This document shows, piece by piece, positions 1 to 7,926 of a DNA stretch of 64,000 nt. The position numbers and the translations under genes were made by a program. The number at the start of each line of letters is the position of its first letter. Positions within the stretch are counted from its first letter, which is position 1. The notes beneath the pieces are model-generated. The model was not told the origin of the DNA. It did no database searches and saw nothing but the letters and a program-made list of their open reading frames with translations. This DNA is from Thermoplasmata archaeon (GTDB lineage Archaea; Thermoplasmatota; Thermoplasmata; Methanomassiliicoccales; Methanomethylophilaceae): contig SUTB01000001.1 of NCBI GenBank assembly GCA_015063125.1, positions 496,001-560,000 of the forward strand, read 5' to 3'.

Positions 1-384
1 AGGTCAGGAAAGGCTGTCTTCACCGGATCCACGGACCTCAAGATGCTCGAGGCATCGGTCAAGAAGGTACTGTCCGATCTCAAAGCAATCGGCCAGGACG
101 TCTACGACAACCCCAAGACCGAGATTCAGAACATGGTCTCTTCAGCCGACCTCAAGGCAGAGGTCAATCTCAACACCACAGCGATCACACTCGGTCTGGA
201 GAAGGTCGAGTACGAGCCCGAGCAGTTCCCCGGTCTCGTCTACAGGATCAACGATCCCAAGGTCGTCATCCTGCTCTTCGGCTCCGGAAAGATCGTCATC
301 GCCGGTGCGAAGCAGCTTGCCGAGGCCGAGAGGGCCGTCGACAACCTCGCAGACGAGCTCAGAAGCGCTGGGCTCCTGCCGTGA
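1..384 (+). CDS. tbp: TATA-binding protein (TBP), 5' partial
   Basis: General transcription factor that binds the TATA box and recruits TFB and RNA polymerase. The reading frame is open from base 1, so the N-terminus lies outside the window; 127 residues are visible. They cover the end of the first TBP repeat (SGKAVFTGS at the start) and all of the second, with the family motif PGLVYRINDPKVVILLFGSG near residues 75-95 followed by KIVIAGAK. The saddle fold is built from two such repeats. The gene ends with TGA and is followed directly by a strong hairpin. An internal ATG at 43 is in frame but cannot be the true start, because the conserved TBP sequence continues upstream of it. Confidence 0.95.
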   Translation, partial: RSGKAVFTGSTDLKMLEASVKKVLSDLKAIGQDVYDNPKTEIQNMVSSADLKAEVNLNTTAITLGLEKVEYEPEQFPGLVYRINDPKVVILLFGSGKIVIAGAKQLAEAERAVDNLADELRSAGLLP

Positions 385-405
385 ATAATCCTTCATGACT
401 TTTCA

Positions 406-430
406 GGGCCGCCTTCTCGGCGGCCCTTTC
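406..430 (+). terminator. Hairpin terminator after tbp
   Basis: A perfect 8-bp stem (GGGCCGCC / GGCGGCCC) with loop TTCTC is followed by a short T-rich tract, 22 nt after the tbp stop codon. Confidence 0.7.
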
Positions 431-467
431 TATAACTATTTGAACTTCCAATAACATTTCCACAACC

Positions 468-1391
468 ATGTGGGATGCCAGGTTTGACAGTATCAGGGAC
501 CGCAAGCTGAATGAGACTGTTATCTTCGCCTCTATGATGCGCACGGATCCCGCTAATAGGCACGAGTATCTGAAGATCATCGATATGCTGGGCAAGGACT
601 TGGACGTCCTCGAAGCACTTCTGGACGATTTACCGGCTCCCGAATCGGAACCGATCATGTCCGTGCATTACCGCGGCAGACTCTCCAAATACGAATCGCT
701 GGACGAATATGTCATGGACGAATGCAGAAAGTTCACCGGTAAAGAGGACATCGAGAGGATTGCATCGGCCATGAGGCTTGCAGCCCCCAGCAGGCTCTCG
801 ATGCCTGAGAGGCTGTCGGGACCTCCAGAGAAAGCAAGGATCAAGTCTCCAGAGGAGAAGCTCAGGCTTCCTCCGTCTGACCAGCCGGAGAAAATAACCT
901 CCGCACCGGATTCCAAGAGGATCGATGCACCCGAGGAGCATCTCATGGTCGAACCGCCCAAGCCCAGCAACGATTCCGTCTTCGATCTCTTGGTCTCAGT
1001 GGATGACGCGGTCACGCTGAAGAAGGTCAGGGCGATGAAGGATTCCAAGATCGACCATTTCATCGACCAGGAGATGAACGGACACATAAAGGACGAGGCC
1101 TGTGAGGGTATAATCTCCTTCCTAAAGACGGACACAGAGCTCATAGACAGGATACTGGCGATAAACATCACCAGTCTGACATCCATAGAGGAGAGCATCA
1201 AAGACATAATCGATTTCGTGGATGCCGCTGAGGAGCCCAAGTATCAGAAGGTCTACATGAACTCCCTCAACTATAACGAGAAGGAACTCGAGGCGGAGTA
1301 CAACGAAGTGCTCAAGAGGTTCGAGAAGGTCATCCACGATCGCTACTCGCACATACTCGGAAACACCCATTCGGTGTTCTTCGAGGAATGA
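468..1391 (+). CDS. Hypothetical protein with Pro/Glu-rich linker
   Basis: I do not recognise this 307-residue soluble protein. Residues about 1-105 and 165-307 look like two charged alpha-helical domains. Between them lies a low-complexity linker rich in Pro, Ser, Glu and Lys (about 105-165), with loosely repeated PEK / SPEE / APEE units. There is no signal peptide or membrane segment. It stands alone: the tbp terminator lies upstream and its own hairpin downstream. A TATA-like CTATAACTA lies about 30 nt before the ATG, so the leader is very short or absent. The linker suggests a two-lobed scaffold or adaptor, but no function can be assigned from sequence. Confidence 0.75.
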   Translation: MWDARFDSIRDRKLNETVIFASMMRTDPANRHEYLKIIDMLGKDLDVLEALLDDLPAPESEPIMSVHYRGRLSKYESLDEYVMDECRKFTGKEDIERIASAMRLAAPSRLSMPERLSGPPEKARIKSPEEKLRLPPSDQPEKITSAPDSKRIDAPEEHLMVEPPKPSNDSVFDLLVSVDDAVTLKKVRAMKDSKIDHFIDQEMNGHIKDEACEGIISFLKTDTELIDRILAINITSLTSIEESIKDIIDFVDAAEEPKYQKVYMNSLNYNEKELEAEYNEVLKRFEKVIHDRYSHILGNTHSVFFEE

Positions 1392-1401
1392 ACAATCAAC
1401 C

Positions 1402-1429
1402 GAGGGGTTATCCCCTCAATCTTTTTTTT
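1402..1429 (+). terminator. Hairpin terminator with T-run
   Basis: GAGGGG-TTAT-CCCCTC stem-loop followed by a run of eight T, just after the stop of the preceding gene. Confidence 0.75.
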
Positions 1430-1481
1430 CAGAGGTAAGACAAAAAAACCCTTATCTATTCCTCTATGGTATAACCCGTTC

Positions 1482-1838
1482 ATGGAAGAGCAGCCCAAGC
1501 AGAAAATGAGTAAGCATGTATGCGCTTGCGGATCGTCCCCATTGGCATCATTCACTTCGGATCCCGTCATAGAGATCATAAAGGCTTTGGATGACGAGGA
1601 TGCTCTCACCGTTCTCAAGGAGCTCACAAAGAAAGAGATCCGTTCTCCATGGCCGAACGGCCTGTTCGGGATGGATGAGCAGAGGACCAGCAAGGCCATG
1701 AGGAAGCTGCTGGTATCCGGTCTCATCAATTCCAGGATCGATGGCACCGACCACATCTATTTCATACACGTCCAGAGGTTCAAACCCCTCAAGGATCTGG
1801 TCGATAGATGCGTCAATAACAACGCAGAGAAAGCCTGA
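1482..1838 (+). CDS. Winged-helix transcriptional regulator
   Basis: A 118-residue protein with a compact helix-turn-helix/wing fold, probably a DNA-binding regulator of the ArsR/MarR general type. The pattern DALTVLKELTKKEIR, then TSKAMRKLLVSGLINSR, then a basic and aromatic wing (DGTDHIYFIHVQRF) is typical of helix 2, recognition helix and wing. The N-terminus carries a CACG motif (Cys about 14 and 16) that could bind metal or sense redox; this is inference. The gene is monocistronic and ends back to back with the convergent nitrilase-family gene. A TATA-like CTTATCTAT lies about 25 nt before the ATG, so the mRNA is probably leaderless. Confidence 0.7.
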   Translation: MEEQPKQKMSKHVCACGSSPLASFTSDPVIEIIKALDDEDALTVLKELTKKEIRSPWPNGLFGMDEQRTSKAMRKLLVSGLINSRIDGTDHIYFIHVQRFKPLKDLVDRCVNNNAEKA

Positions 1839-2633
1839 TCATCTGTAAAGTTCCGGTCTCCTTCTGTCGTAGTAGGAGATGTTGGACATCGTCTCCGGTC
1901 CATCCCTGGGCAGTTTTCCGCCGATGACTGCTGTAAGGTAGTGCTCGTCGGTACCGTAGTACTCGTCGATTACCTGGCCCTTCGGATTTATGAGGATCAG
2001 CCCGCCTCCGAATTCCGCGCCCTGACCGTTGCTCCCTATGGCGCTGCATGCCGCGACGTAAAGGCCATTGTCGCTTGCTCTGGCCGGCAGGTAGGAATAC
2101 CAAACGGCACGCCTCCTTTCACCGGTGATGCCATTGGCGAACGGTGTGAGGACAAGCTCGGCGCCCTTCGCCCTGAATGTGGAGCAGATGTCCTGAATGT
2201 GGGATTCGATGCACAACTGTATCCCGACACATACTCCCTTGACATCGAACACCGGAAGGTCATCTCCAACGGCGAACACCTTCGATTCGGCAGTTCCCAG
2301 ATGAGTCTTCCTGTACAATTTGGGATCATCCGTTCCGTCAGCTATCTCCTGACTCATGTACGGCTTCTCGCCGTTCTCCTCGAGATAGCCGAAGACTATG
2401 CATGTCCCCGTCTCCTTCGCGAGATCGCGGACCTTGAGAATGTATTCGTTATCAGGCGACAGAGCGAATCTGCGCGGGTCGTTCGTACTGTATCCAGACA
2501 GGCACATCTCATGGAAGCAGACGATATCCGAATCGGTATTGTCACGGACGATCCCCTCCATGCGACGGAAGTTGCCTTCAGTATCGCCTGCGATGCTCTG
2601 TATTTGAGCGATGGTAAGACGGATCTCTCTCAT
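1839..2633 (-). CDS. Carbon-nitrogen hydrolase (nitrilase superfamily)
   Basis: Amidase or nitrilase-like enzyme. The catalytic triad of the superfamily is visible: Glu in CFHEMCLSGY, Lys in LYRKTHLG and Cys in IQLCIES (residues 47, 114 and 146 if counted from an upstream TTG at 2648). I prefer the ATG at 2633 because GAGG lies 4 nt before it and the conserved fold begins at MREIRLTIAQ; the TTG would add five residues. It sits 20 nt downstream of the aminotransferase on the same strand, so the two are probably co-transcribed. That suggests a role in nitrogen or amide metabolism coupled to transamination, possibly omega-amidase-like (hydrolysis of 2-oxo-acid amides). The pairing is suggestive but does not settle the substrate. 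Confidence 0.85.
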   Translation of the reverse strand: MREIRLTIAQIQSIAGDTEGNFRRMEGIVRDNTDSDIVCFHEMCLSGYSTNDPRRFALSPDNEYILKVRDLAKETGTCIVFGYLEENGEKPYMSQEIADGTDDPKLYRKTHLGTAESKVFAVGDDLPVFDVKGVCVGIQLCIESHIQDICSTFRAKGAELVLTPFANGITGERRRAVWYSYLPARASDNGLYVAACSAIGSNGQGAEFGGGLILINPKGQVIDEYYGTDEHYLTAVIGGKLPRDGPETMSNISYYDRRRPELYR

Positions 2634-2653
2634 CGTTCCTCTGTTCAAGACGT

Positions 2654-3859
2654 TCAGGTGCGTCTCTTGATGAACTTCTCCACCTTATCGTATGCCTCAT
2701 CCAGGGTGTCCAAGGGAGCGAGCAGGATCGAGCGGAAATGGTCCCTTCCGAACTCCTCGCAGAAACCGCTTCCGTGAACGAACACGACGCCCTCTTCCTT
2801 GATGAGGTCGAAGACGAAGTCCTTGTCGTCCTTCCAGGGTGTTCCCCCGAGGTCGATCTTCGGGAACATGTATAGTGCTCCTTTGGCCCTGCGTGTGGAG
2901 ATGAGGTCGATCTCGTTGAGCCTCTTGTAGCTGTAATCGGCCCTTTCCTTCAGCTTCCTGTTCATGTCGACGATGTAGTCCTGGGGCCCCTGGAGCGATG
3001 CCTGGGCGGCAGCCTGGCAGGGGACGTTGGGGCAGATCCTTGCCCTGAACTGCTTCATCATTCCGAGGCGGATCTCGTCCATGAGGCCCTTCTCATCCAT
3101 GAAGTAGCAGTAACCCATCCTCCATCCGGGCATGAGGTTTACCTTGGAGAATCCGTTGAGGATTATCCTGGGCACATCGGATTTCAGCCTGGATGCGGAG
3201 TAGAATTCTCCGTCGAAGACTATCTTGTCGTAGATCTCGTCTGAGATAAGCGGAATGTCGTACTCGGCCGCGATGTCGCCGAATTCAATGATATCCTTCT
3301 TGTTGTAGACAGCACCGGTGGGATTGTTGGGGTTGATGAGGACCATGGCCTTCGTCCTGTTGGTGATCCTCTTGCGGATCATGTCCATGTCGGGTCTCCA
3401 GTCCTCCTCCTCGATCTGTCTGTACGGGACGGTCCTTCCTTCGAAGAAATGTATGTACTGCATGTAGGAAGGATATCCGGGTCCGGGAACGAGGACCTCG
3501 TCTCCGGGCTCCAAGAAGGTACCCATCATCACCTCGATGCATTCGCTCACACCGGCCGTGACGTAGACGTCATCCGTGGAGATGGTGATCCCGTTCTTCT
3601 CCTTCTCCCTGTCGACCACGGCGGTCCTGAGATTCATCTCTCCCTGCGAGTCGCCGTAACCGTTATCGACCCTGTCCACAGCCTCTCTTAGAGTCTGCTT
3701 GAAGTACTCAGGCGTCTCGAAGTCCCATTTGTTGGGGTCACCGATGTTGAGCCTGTAGAGCTTCTTTCCGGCCTTTTCAGCCTCTGCGGCGGGAACGATG
3801 ACCTCGCGTATCGCATAGTTCATTCCCAATGACCTTCTAGACGCTCTGATAGTCTTCAT
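2654..3859 (-). CDS. Class I/II PLP-dependent aminotransferase (AlaA/AspC type)
   Basis: A 401-residue fold-type I aminotransferase, probably acting on alanine, aspartate or another 2-oxoacid. Visible family features are GVSECIEV in the PLP phosphate region, Asn179 in NPNNPTGAVY, Asp207 and Tyr210 in SDEIYDKIV, the Schiff-base Lys239 in NGFSKVNLMPGWRMG, and the substrate-carboxylate Arg247. Length is normal. A TATA box (AGTATATATTT, 3886-3896, minus strand) places the start of transcription about at the ATG. The nitrilase-family gene follows 20 nt downstream. The window also encodes VOR and IOR, whose 2-oxoacid products need a transaminase, so this enzyme could supply that last step; that link is inference. 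Confidence 0.88.
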   Translation of the reverse strand: MKTIRASRRSLGMNYAIREVIVPAAEAEKAGKKLYRLNIGDPNKWDFETPEYFKQTLREAVDRVDNGYGDSQGEMNLRTAVVDREKEKNGITISTDDVYVTAGVSECIEVMMGTFLEPGDEVLVPGPGYPSYMQYIHFFEGRTVPYRQIEEEDWRPDMDMIRKRITNRTKAMVLINPNNPTGAVYNKKDIIEFGDIAAEYDIPLISDEIYDKIVFDGEFYSASRLKSDVPRIILNGFSKVNLMPGWRMGYCYFMDEKGLMDEIRLGMMKQFRARICPNVPCQAAAQASLQGPQDYIVDMNRKLKERADYSYKRLNEIDLISTRRAKGALYMFPKIDLGGTPWKDDKDFVFDLIKEEGVVFVHGSGFCEEFGRDHFRSILLAPLDTLDEAYDKVEKFIKRRT

Positions 3860-3885
3860 GATATCATCCCTGTTCAGTACGACTT

Positions 3886-3896
3886 AGTATATATTT
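3886..3896 (-). promoter_or_regulatory. TATA box of the aminotransferase-nitrilase unit
   Basis: AAATATATACT on the minus strand, centred about 30 nt before the ATG at 3859, which fits a leaderless transcript. Confidence 0.55.
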
Positions 3897-3902
3897 GTTG
3901 AA

Positions 3903-4745
3903 TCAGATCAGGATGTATTTCGCATCTTTGAATGTTCCGAGCTTCTCGATCTTGTTCTGCTCGAGGAGGTCGGAGAGCACGACATCGGCCGTCCTGATGC
4001 TGACGTCTGGGATGCATGCGCAGATGTCCCTCTTCTTCAGCGGAGCGGGGGAGGTCTCTATGATGTGGAGGATCCTGTCCCTCTTCTTCACCTTGCGGTT
4101 GTCGACTATCGGATACCTTCTGTCCAGTTCGTTGTAGCTGCTGACAAGGGCCTCCAACAGCGGCAGGCTCTCATCGAGACCGACGTAGATGTGCGCGTGG
4201 TATCCGTTCTTGAGAAGAAGCAGTGTGGTCACCAGGGATCTCATCCTCTTGTTACCGTCCCTGAAGGGCTCTATCTGGGAGAACCTCTCCATGAGTCCGG
4301 GGATATAGGCCAGGGCTTCCGTGGTCTGAGATCTGTAGCTTTCGAACAGGTAGGATATCGCATTCTCCGATCCGATCCTGAACTTACCTTTCTCGCAGAG
4401 GAGATCGGAGAACAGAATCCTGTGGATGCTGAGAAGGCTCTTCTCGTCGAAATCCAGGCGCTCGTAGTCGCGTATGATCATGCGCATGGCCCTGTCGTAT
4501 CCTGCGATCAGATGCTCGCTGTGCGATAGCGGTTGGTCACCGTCTATGATGGATTGGATACGGGTCTCGCCTACAGGGATGCTCTCTTTGTCGTGGAGGA
4601 TGGCGTTACCGATACGGACGCCTCTCTCGGCAGCTTCGAGTTCCTTGCCGTAGAATGAGCTCCTGATCCCATCCAAGGCGCTGACGGTCCAGATTTCCTT
4701 CATCAGGTCGAATTCGGCCTTGTCAAGAGATTCATTCGATAGCAT
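3903..4745 (-). CDS. Fic-fold protein with substituted catalytic motif plus winged helix
   Basis: A 280-residue Fic/DOC-family protein. Fic enzymes transfer AMP or related groups using the motif HxFx(D/E)GN(G/K)RxxR. Here the motif reads QIEPFRDGNKRMRS at residues 157-170: the catalytic His is Glu159 (codon GAG) and the last Arg is Ser170, while the phosphate-binding GNKR (164-167) is intact. AMP transfer by the standard mechanism is therefore doubtful. The C-terminal third (about 215-280) looks like a winged-helix DNA-binding domain. A perfect 11-bp inverted repeat covers its TATA box, so autoregulation is likely. It is monocistronic. It may be a Fic-derived transcription factor or antitoxin-like regulator rather than an enzyme. 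Confidence 0.8.
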   Translation of the reverse strand: MLSNESLDKAEFDLMKEIWTVSALDGIRSSFYGKELEAAERGVRIGNAILHDKESIPVGETRIQSIIDGDQPLSHSEHLIAGYDRAMRMIIRDYERLDFDEKSLLSIHRILFSDLLCEKGKFRIGSENAISYLFESYRSQTTEALAYIPGLMERFSQIEPFRDGNKRMRSLVTTLLLLKNGYHAHIYVGLDESLPLLEALVSSYNELDRRYPIVDNRKVKKRDRILHIIETSPAPLKKRDICACIPDVSIRTADVVLSDLLEQNKIEKLGTFKDAKYILI

Positions 4746-4763
4746 GTTATCGAAAATGAATGT

Positions 4764-4800
4764 ATTTCTTACTATAAAAGACTATTTTTTAGTAAGAAAT
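4764..4800 (-). promoter_or_regulatory. Operator-like inverted repeat over the fic TATA box
   Basis: Two perfect 11-bp arms, ATTTCTTACTA (4764-4774) and TAGTAAGAAAT (4790-4800), are separated by 15 bp. The minus-strand TATA-like TTTTATAG falls at the inner edge of the start-proximal arm, 20-30 nt before the fic ATG. Confidence 0.65.
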
Positions 4801-4846
4801 CGATTCTTCATACGAAAGTGTCGGCGATTTAGTATGTAACGGAAAG

Positions 4847-4929
4847 ATGGCGGAGAACACGGGACCCGATCGCTGATCCCTTCAGAAATGGTATGTCCGA
4901 AGTGCAAGTTCGACGTGAAGTGGACATAA
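4847..4929 (+). pseudogene. Possible remnant of a small zinc-ribbon gene
   Basis: ATG at 4847, preceded by GGAAAG, opens a frame MAENTGPDR that stops at once with TGA. A shifted frame then reads LIPSEMVCPKCKFDVKWT and ends with TAA at 4927-4929. The CPKC pair and flanking residues look like the tail of a zinc ribbon. This could be a frameshifted and deleted gene, or chance. Evidence is weak. Confidence 0.22.
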
Positions 4930-5097
4930 CTGGCCAGTTAATGTTTGACCTTAACAAAATTCATCAGCAAGCCATCTTTTTAGTATCTATTGGACTATAC
5001 ATCCATTATTCGGGATTGCAAGTATTATTTACTCACGAACCTTGACGAAATGAGTAAAGAGGGATGCAATTGCAATCACCTCGGTTGGGGGAAAAAC

Positions 5098-7326
5098 ATG
5101 GAGATCAAAGATTGGCTAGGAGAAGACAATCAGCTCGGTATAGACATATGGACGAAGAAGTACTGTCATGACAACGAGACCTTCGATCAGTGGCTAGACC
5201 GTGTGAGTGGTGGCAATAAAGATATCAGAAAGATGATCGAGGAGAAGAAGTTCCTCTTCGGAGGAAGGATCCTCGCTAACAGGGGTCTTGAGAAGACCGG
5301 AAGGAAGATCACCCTTTCCAACTGTTACGTTCTGACGCCGCCAGAGGATTCCATCGAATCCATTTTCGAGACGGCAGGGAAGCTAGCACGTACCTTCAGT
5401 TACGGCGGAGGAGCGGGAATCGATATCTCGAAACTCGCCCCGCGCGGTGCGAAGATCAACAACACTGCTTCTCAGACCTCGGGAGCAGTATCTTTTACCG
5501 ACCTTTTCTCCATGGTCACTGGACTCATCGGACAGCATGGACGTCGCGGAGCTTTGATGCTCACCATCTCTTGCGATCATCCTGACCTCGAGGAGTTCAT
5601 GAACGTCAAGACAGATCTCGAGAGGGTAACCAAGGCAAATATGTCCATCCGCGTTACCGACGAGTTCATGGGATGCGTCAAGCAGAGGACGATGTTCACT
5701 CAGAAGTTCGACCGTCCCGAGAGCAAGGAAAACATAAGGAAAGAGCTCAATGCGGCGGAGTTCTTCGAGAGGCTCTGCTACACCAACTGGGACTATGGAG
5801 AGCCGGGATGCCTCTATTGGGACAGGATCTCCAGTTGGAATCTGCTCAGCGAGTTCCCCAACTATTCATATGCAGGTACCAACCCCTGTGCAGAGGAGCC
5901 CCTTCCCGCTGGAGGAAGCTGTCTTCTCGGTAGCATGAACCTAGCCAAGTTCGTCAAGGACGGAAAGTTCCTCAACGATGAATTCGTAGAGGCTGTGAGG
6001 ATATGTGTCCGCGGACTCAACGACGTACTCGAAGAGGGATTGCCTCTGCACCCCCTGCAGGAGCAGAGAGATTCCGTCAGCCAGTGGAGGCAGATCGGTC
6101 TCGGAATCATGGGACTGGCCGATATGCTCATCGAACTCGGATACACTTTCGGATCCGAGGAATCGGTAACATTCTGCGACAAGCTCGGAAAGCTCATGGC
6201 AGACACCGCACTTTACGAGTCTGCAATGCTGGCGAAAGAGAAGGGAATGTTCGAGATGTGCGTTCCCGATCAGATCATCGCTTCGCCTTACTTCAAGCTC
6301 AACGCATCTGAAGAGACCACAGAGGCCGTCAGGCAGTACGGACTCAGGAACTCCCAGCTGCTCACCATCGCACCGACCGGAACCCTGTCGACGATGCTGG
6401 GCATCTCAGGCGGAATCGAGCCCATCTTTGCCCTTTCCTACGAGAGGAGGACAACCTCACTCAACGGGGACCAGGACAAGTACTACAAGGTGTACACACC
6501 CATCGTCCAGGCATATATGGACAAGCATCTTGACATCAAGGATGAGAAGGACCTCCCCGAGAGGTTCATCACCGCACAGAGTCTCGATTACGTGAAGAGG
6601 ATCGATATGCAGGCCACATGGCAGAAGCACATCGATGCATCTATCTCTTCCACGGTCAACCTGCCTGAGCAGTTCCCTGAGAAGGACGTATACAACATCT
6701 ACATGTACGCATGGGAGTCTGGCTGTAAGGGAATAACTGTCTTCCGTGACGGATGCAAGCGTCTCGGCATCCTCTCCACCAAGGAGAGCAAGAAGGCCGA
6801 GGAAGAGCCCAAGGAGGAGAAGAGGGGAGTCGTCGAGGTCGTCGAGGATAACGTCATCGGAAAGAAGAGGAAGCTCATGACGGGATGCGGTTCGCTGCAC
6901 TGCACGGCATTCTTCAACCCCGACACAGGAGAGCTCGTGGAGGCGTACCTCAACAAGGGATCCACTGGAGGATGTAACAACTTCATGGTCGGACTCTCAA
7001 GGATGATCTCGTTGGCTGCGAGGTCTGGATGCGGAATCGAGGCCATCGTTGACCAGCTCAAGTCCACCGGATCATGCCCCTCCTACGTGGTCAGGACGCA
7101 TACAAAGAGGGACACCAGCATGGGATCGTGCTGTCCGATGGCCGTCGGATGGGCATTGACCGACATGTACAAGGAGATGCAGGCCCAGCTCAAAGGTATC
7201 GCTACAGAGGAGCCCGAGGAGCCCAAGAGGGAGATCATCAACCCCTGCCCTAAGTGCGGAGCGGAGCTTGAGTTCCAGGGCGGATGCAACGTCTGCAAGT
7301 CCTGTGGATGGACCAAGTGCGAGTGA
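5098..7326 (+). CDS. nrdJ: Adenosylcobalamin-dependent (class II) ribonucleoside reductase
   Basis: Reduces ribonucleotides to deoxyribonucleotides using a radical generated from adenosylcobalamin, so it works without oxygen. Counting from the ATG at 5098 (743 residues), Cys76 in LSNCYVLTPP and the NPCAEEPLPAGGSC loop (about 262-275) match the active-site half-cystine and radical/substrate loop. PTGTLSTMLGISGGIEP is also typical. The C-terminus ends in a zinc ribbon (NPCPKCGAEL ... CNVCKSCGW) as in many archaeal NrdJ proteins. An upstream in-frame TTG (4990) and ATG (5050) exist. I prefer 5098 because family similarity begins at MEIKDWLGEDNQLG and the proposed TATA box lies near 4980. Monocistronic. 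Confidence 0.93.
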   Translation: MEIKDWLGEDNQLGIDIWTKKYCHDNETFDQWLDRVSGGNKDIRKMIEEKKFLFGGRILANRGLEKTGRKITLSNCYVLTPPEDSIESIFETAGKLARTFSYGGGAGIDISKLAPRGAKINNTASQTSGAVSFTDLFSMVTGLIGQHGRRGALMLTISCDHPDLEEFMNVKTDLERVTKANMSIRVTDEFMGCVKQRTMFTQKFDRPESKENIRKELNAAEFFERLCYTNWDYGEPGCLYWDRISSWNLLSEFPNYSYAGTNPCAEEPLPAGGSCLLGSMNLAKFVKDGKFLNDEFVEAVRICVRGLNDVLEEGLPLHPLQEQRDSVSQWRQIGLGIMGLADMLIELGYTFGSEESVTFCDKLGKLMADTALYESAMLAKEKGMFEMCVPDQIIASPYFKLNASEETTEAVRQYGLRNSQLLTIAPTGTLSTMLGISGGIEPIFALSYERRTTSLNGDQDKYYKVYTPIVQAYMDKHLDIKDEKDLPERFITAQSLDYVKRIDMQATWQKHIDASISSTVNLPEQFPEKDVYNIYMYAWESGCKGITVFRDGCKRLGILSTKESKKAEEEPKEEKRGVVEVVEDNVIGKKRKLMTGCGSLHCTAFFNPDTGELVEAYLNKGSTGGCNNFMVGLSRMISLAARSGCGIEAIVDQLKSTGSCPSYVVRTHTKRDTSMGSCCPMAVGWALTDMYKEMQAQLKGIATEEPEEPKREIINPCPKCGAELEFQGGCNVCKSCGWTKCE

Positions 7327-7341
7327 TCGCACAGATAAACT

Positions 7342-7854
7342 TCAATGCAGGGCCTCTGGCCCTGCCGTACTTCTATAGGCCGCCCAGGCCACTATTATCG
7401 CAGCACCGATTCCGGACACTATGGCCAGTATCATGCGGATCTCGGGCATATCAGCATGAAATGCTCTTTCGCAAATCCATTCCAGAAGCGTCAGCAGAAG
7501 CAGAATGATTCCTGCGAACAGGTGCTTGCGGTCCAGTACCTTCTCTGATACCTTCAGGCAATAGACTAGACCGATTACGAATCCTATCAGAAGACCGATG
7601 TCCCTTATGCATATCGGCATCTGAGATCCGTTCAGGATTATGGATCTACTGAACGACTGATGGCAAAGGAAGTCGCCAAGGGCATATACCAATCCCCCCA
7701 ATCCAAAAGAGGACCAGTCATGGTCCATATGTGCGGGGCTGCCGTCCAAATAGACAAACGTGCCCTCAGGATAGCAGAACGGGACAGCAAAAAACAGTGC
7801 AGATAAGATGACTGAAAGCACGAACAGGCCTAGCAGAAGCGTTCTTTGATCCAC
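7342..7854 (-). CDS. DUF2085 family membrane protein
   Basis: A 170-residue integral membrane protein with about four hydrophobic segments (about 5-25, 83-105, 113-130, 140-160). The segment LGDFLCHQSFSRS ... GSQMPICIRDIGLLIG carries the CHQ, R and MPxCxRxxG pattern of DUF2085, a widespread family of unknown function. It converges on nrdJ with 15 nt between the stop codons. A perfect hairpin (7347-7365) lies inside its last codons and may serve both genes as terminator. I infer no specific role. Confidence 0.72.
   Translation of the reverse strand: MDQRTLLLGLFVLSVILSALFFAVPFCYPEGTFVYLDGSPAHMDHDWSSFGLGGLVYALGDFLCHQSFSRSIILNGSQMPICIRDIGLLIGFVIGLVYCLKVSEKVLDRKHLFAGIILLLLTLLEWICERAFHADMPEIRMILAIVSGIGAAIIVAWAAYRSTAGPEALH
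7347..7365. terminator. Hairpin at the nrdJ / DUF2085 convergence
   Basis: Perfect 8-bp stem GCAGGGCC-TCT-GGCCCTGC, overlapping the 3' coding end of the minus-strand gene. No clear T-run follows on the plus strand, so terminator function is uncertain. Confidence 0.45.
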
Positions 7855-7926
7855 GTTTCAGCATCATTCGGGTGGTTTATCATAGTTTTCCAAGCTCCGT
7901 CTAGCGATAATCCCGTATCCTCTGCC

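Larger units (their letters stand above)
4746..5097. other. Intergenic region before the ribonucleotide reductase gene
   Basis: About 350 bases without a convincing intact gene. From left to right it holds the fic operator and promoter (4764-4800), a possible gene remnant (4847-4929), and a TATA-like CTTTTTAGTA near 4975-4985 that would start transcription near 5005. That makes a TTG start at 4990 unlikely and leaves a leader of about 90 nt before the preferred ATG at 5098. The leader contains the 8-bp palindrome GCAATTGC (5065-5072). I see no riboswitch that I can name. Confidence 0.5.

Noticed and set aside
4990-5097. TTG start of nrdJ 108 bases upstream
   Set aside because: Would place the start before the expected transcription start; family similarity begins at the ATG at 5098. 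The ATG at 5050 is less certain to be excluded.
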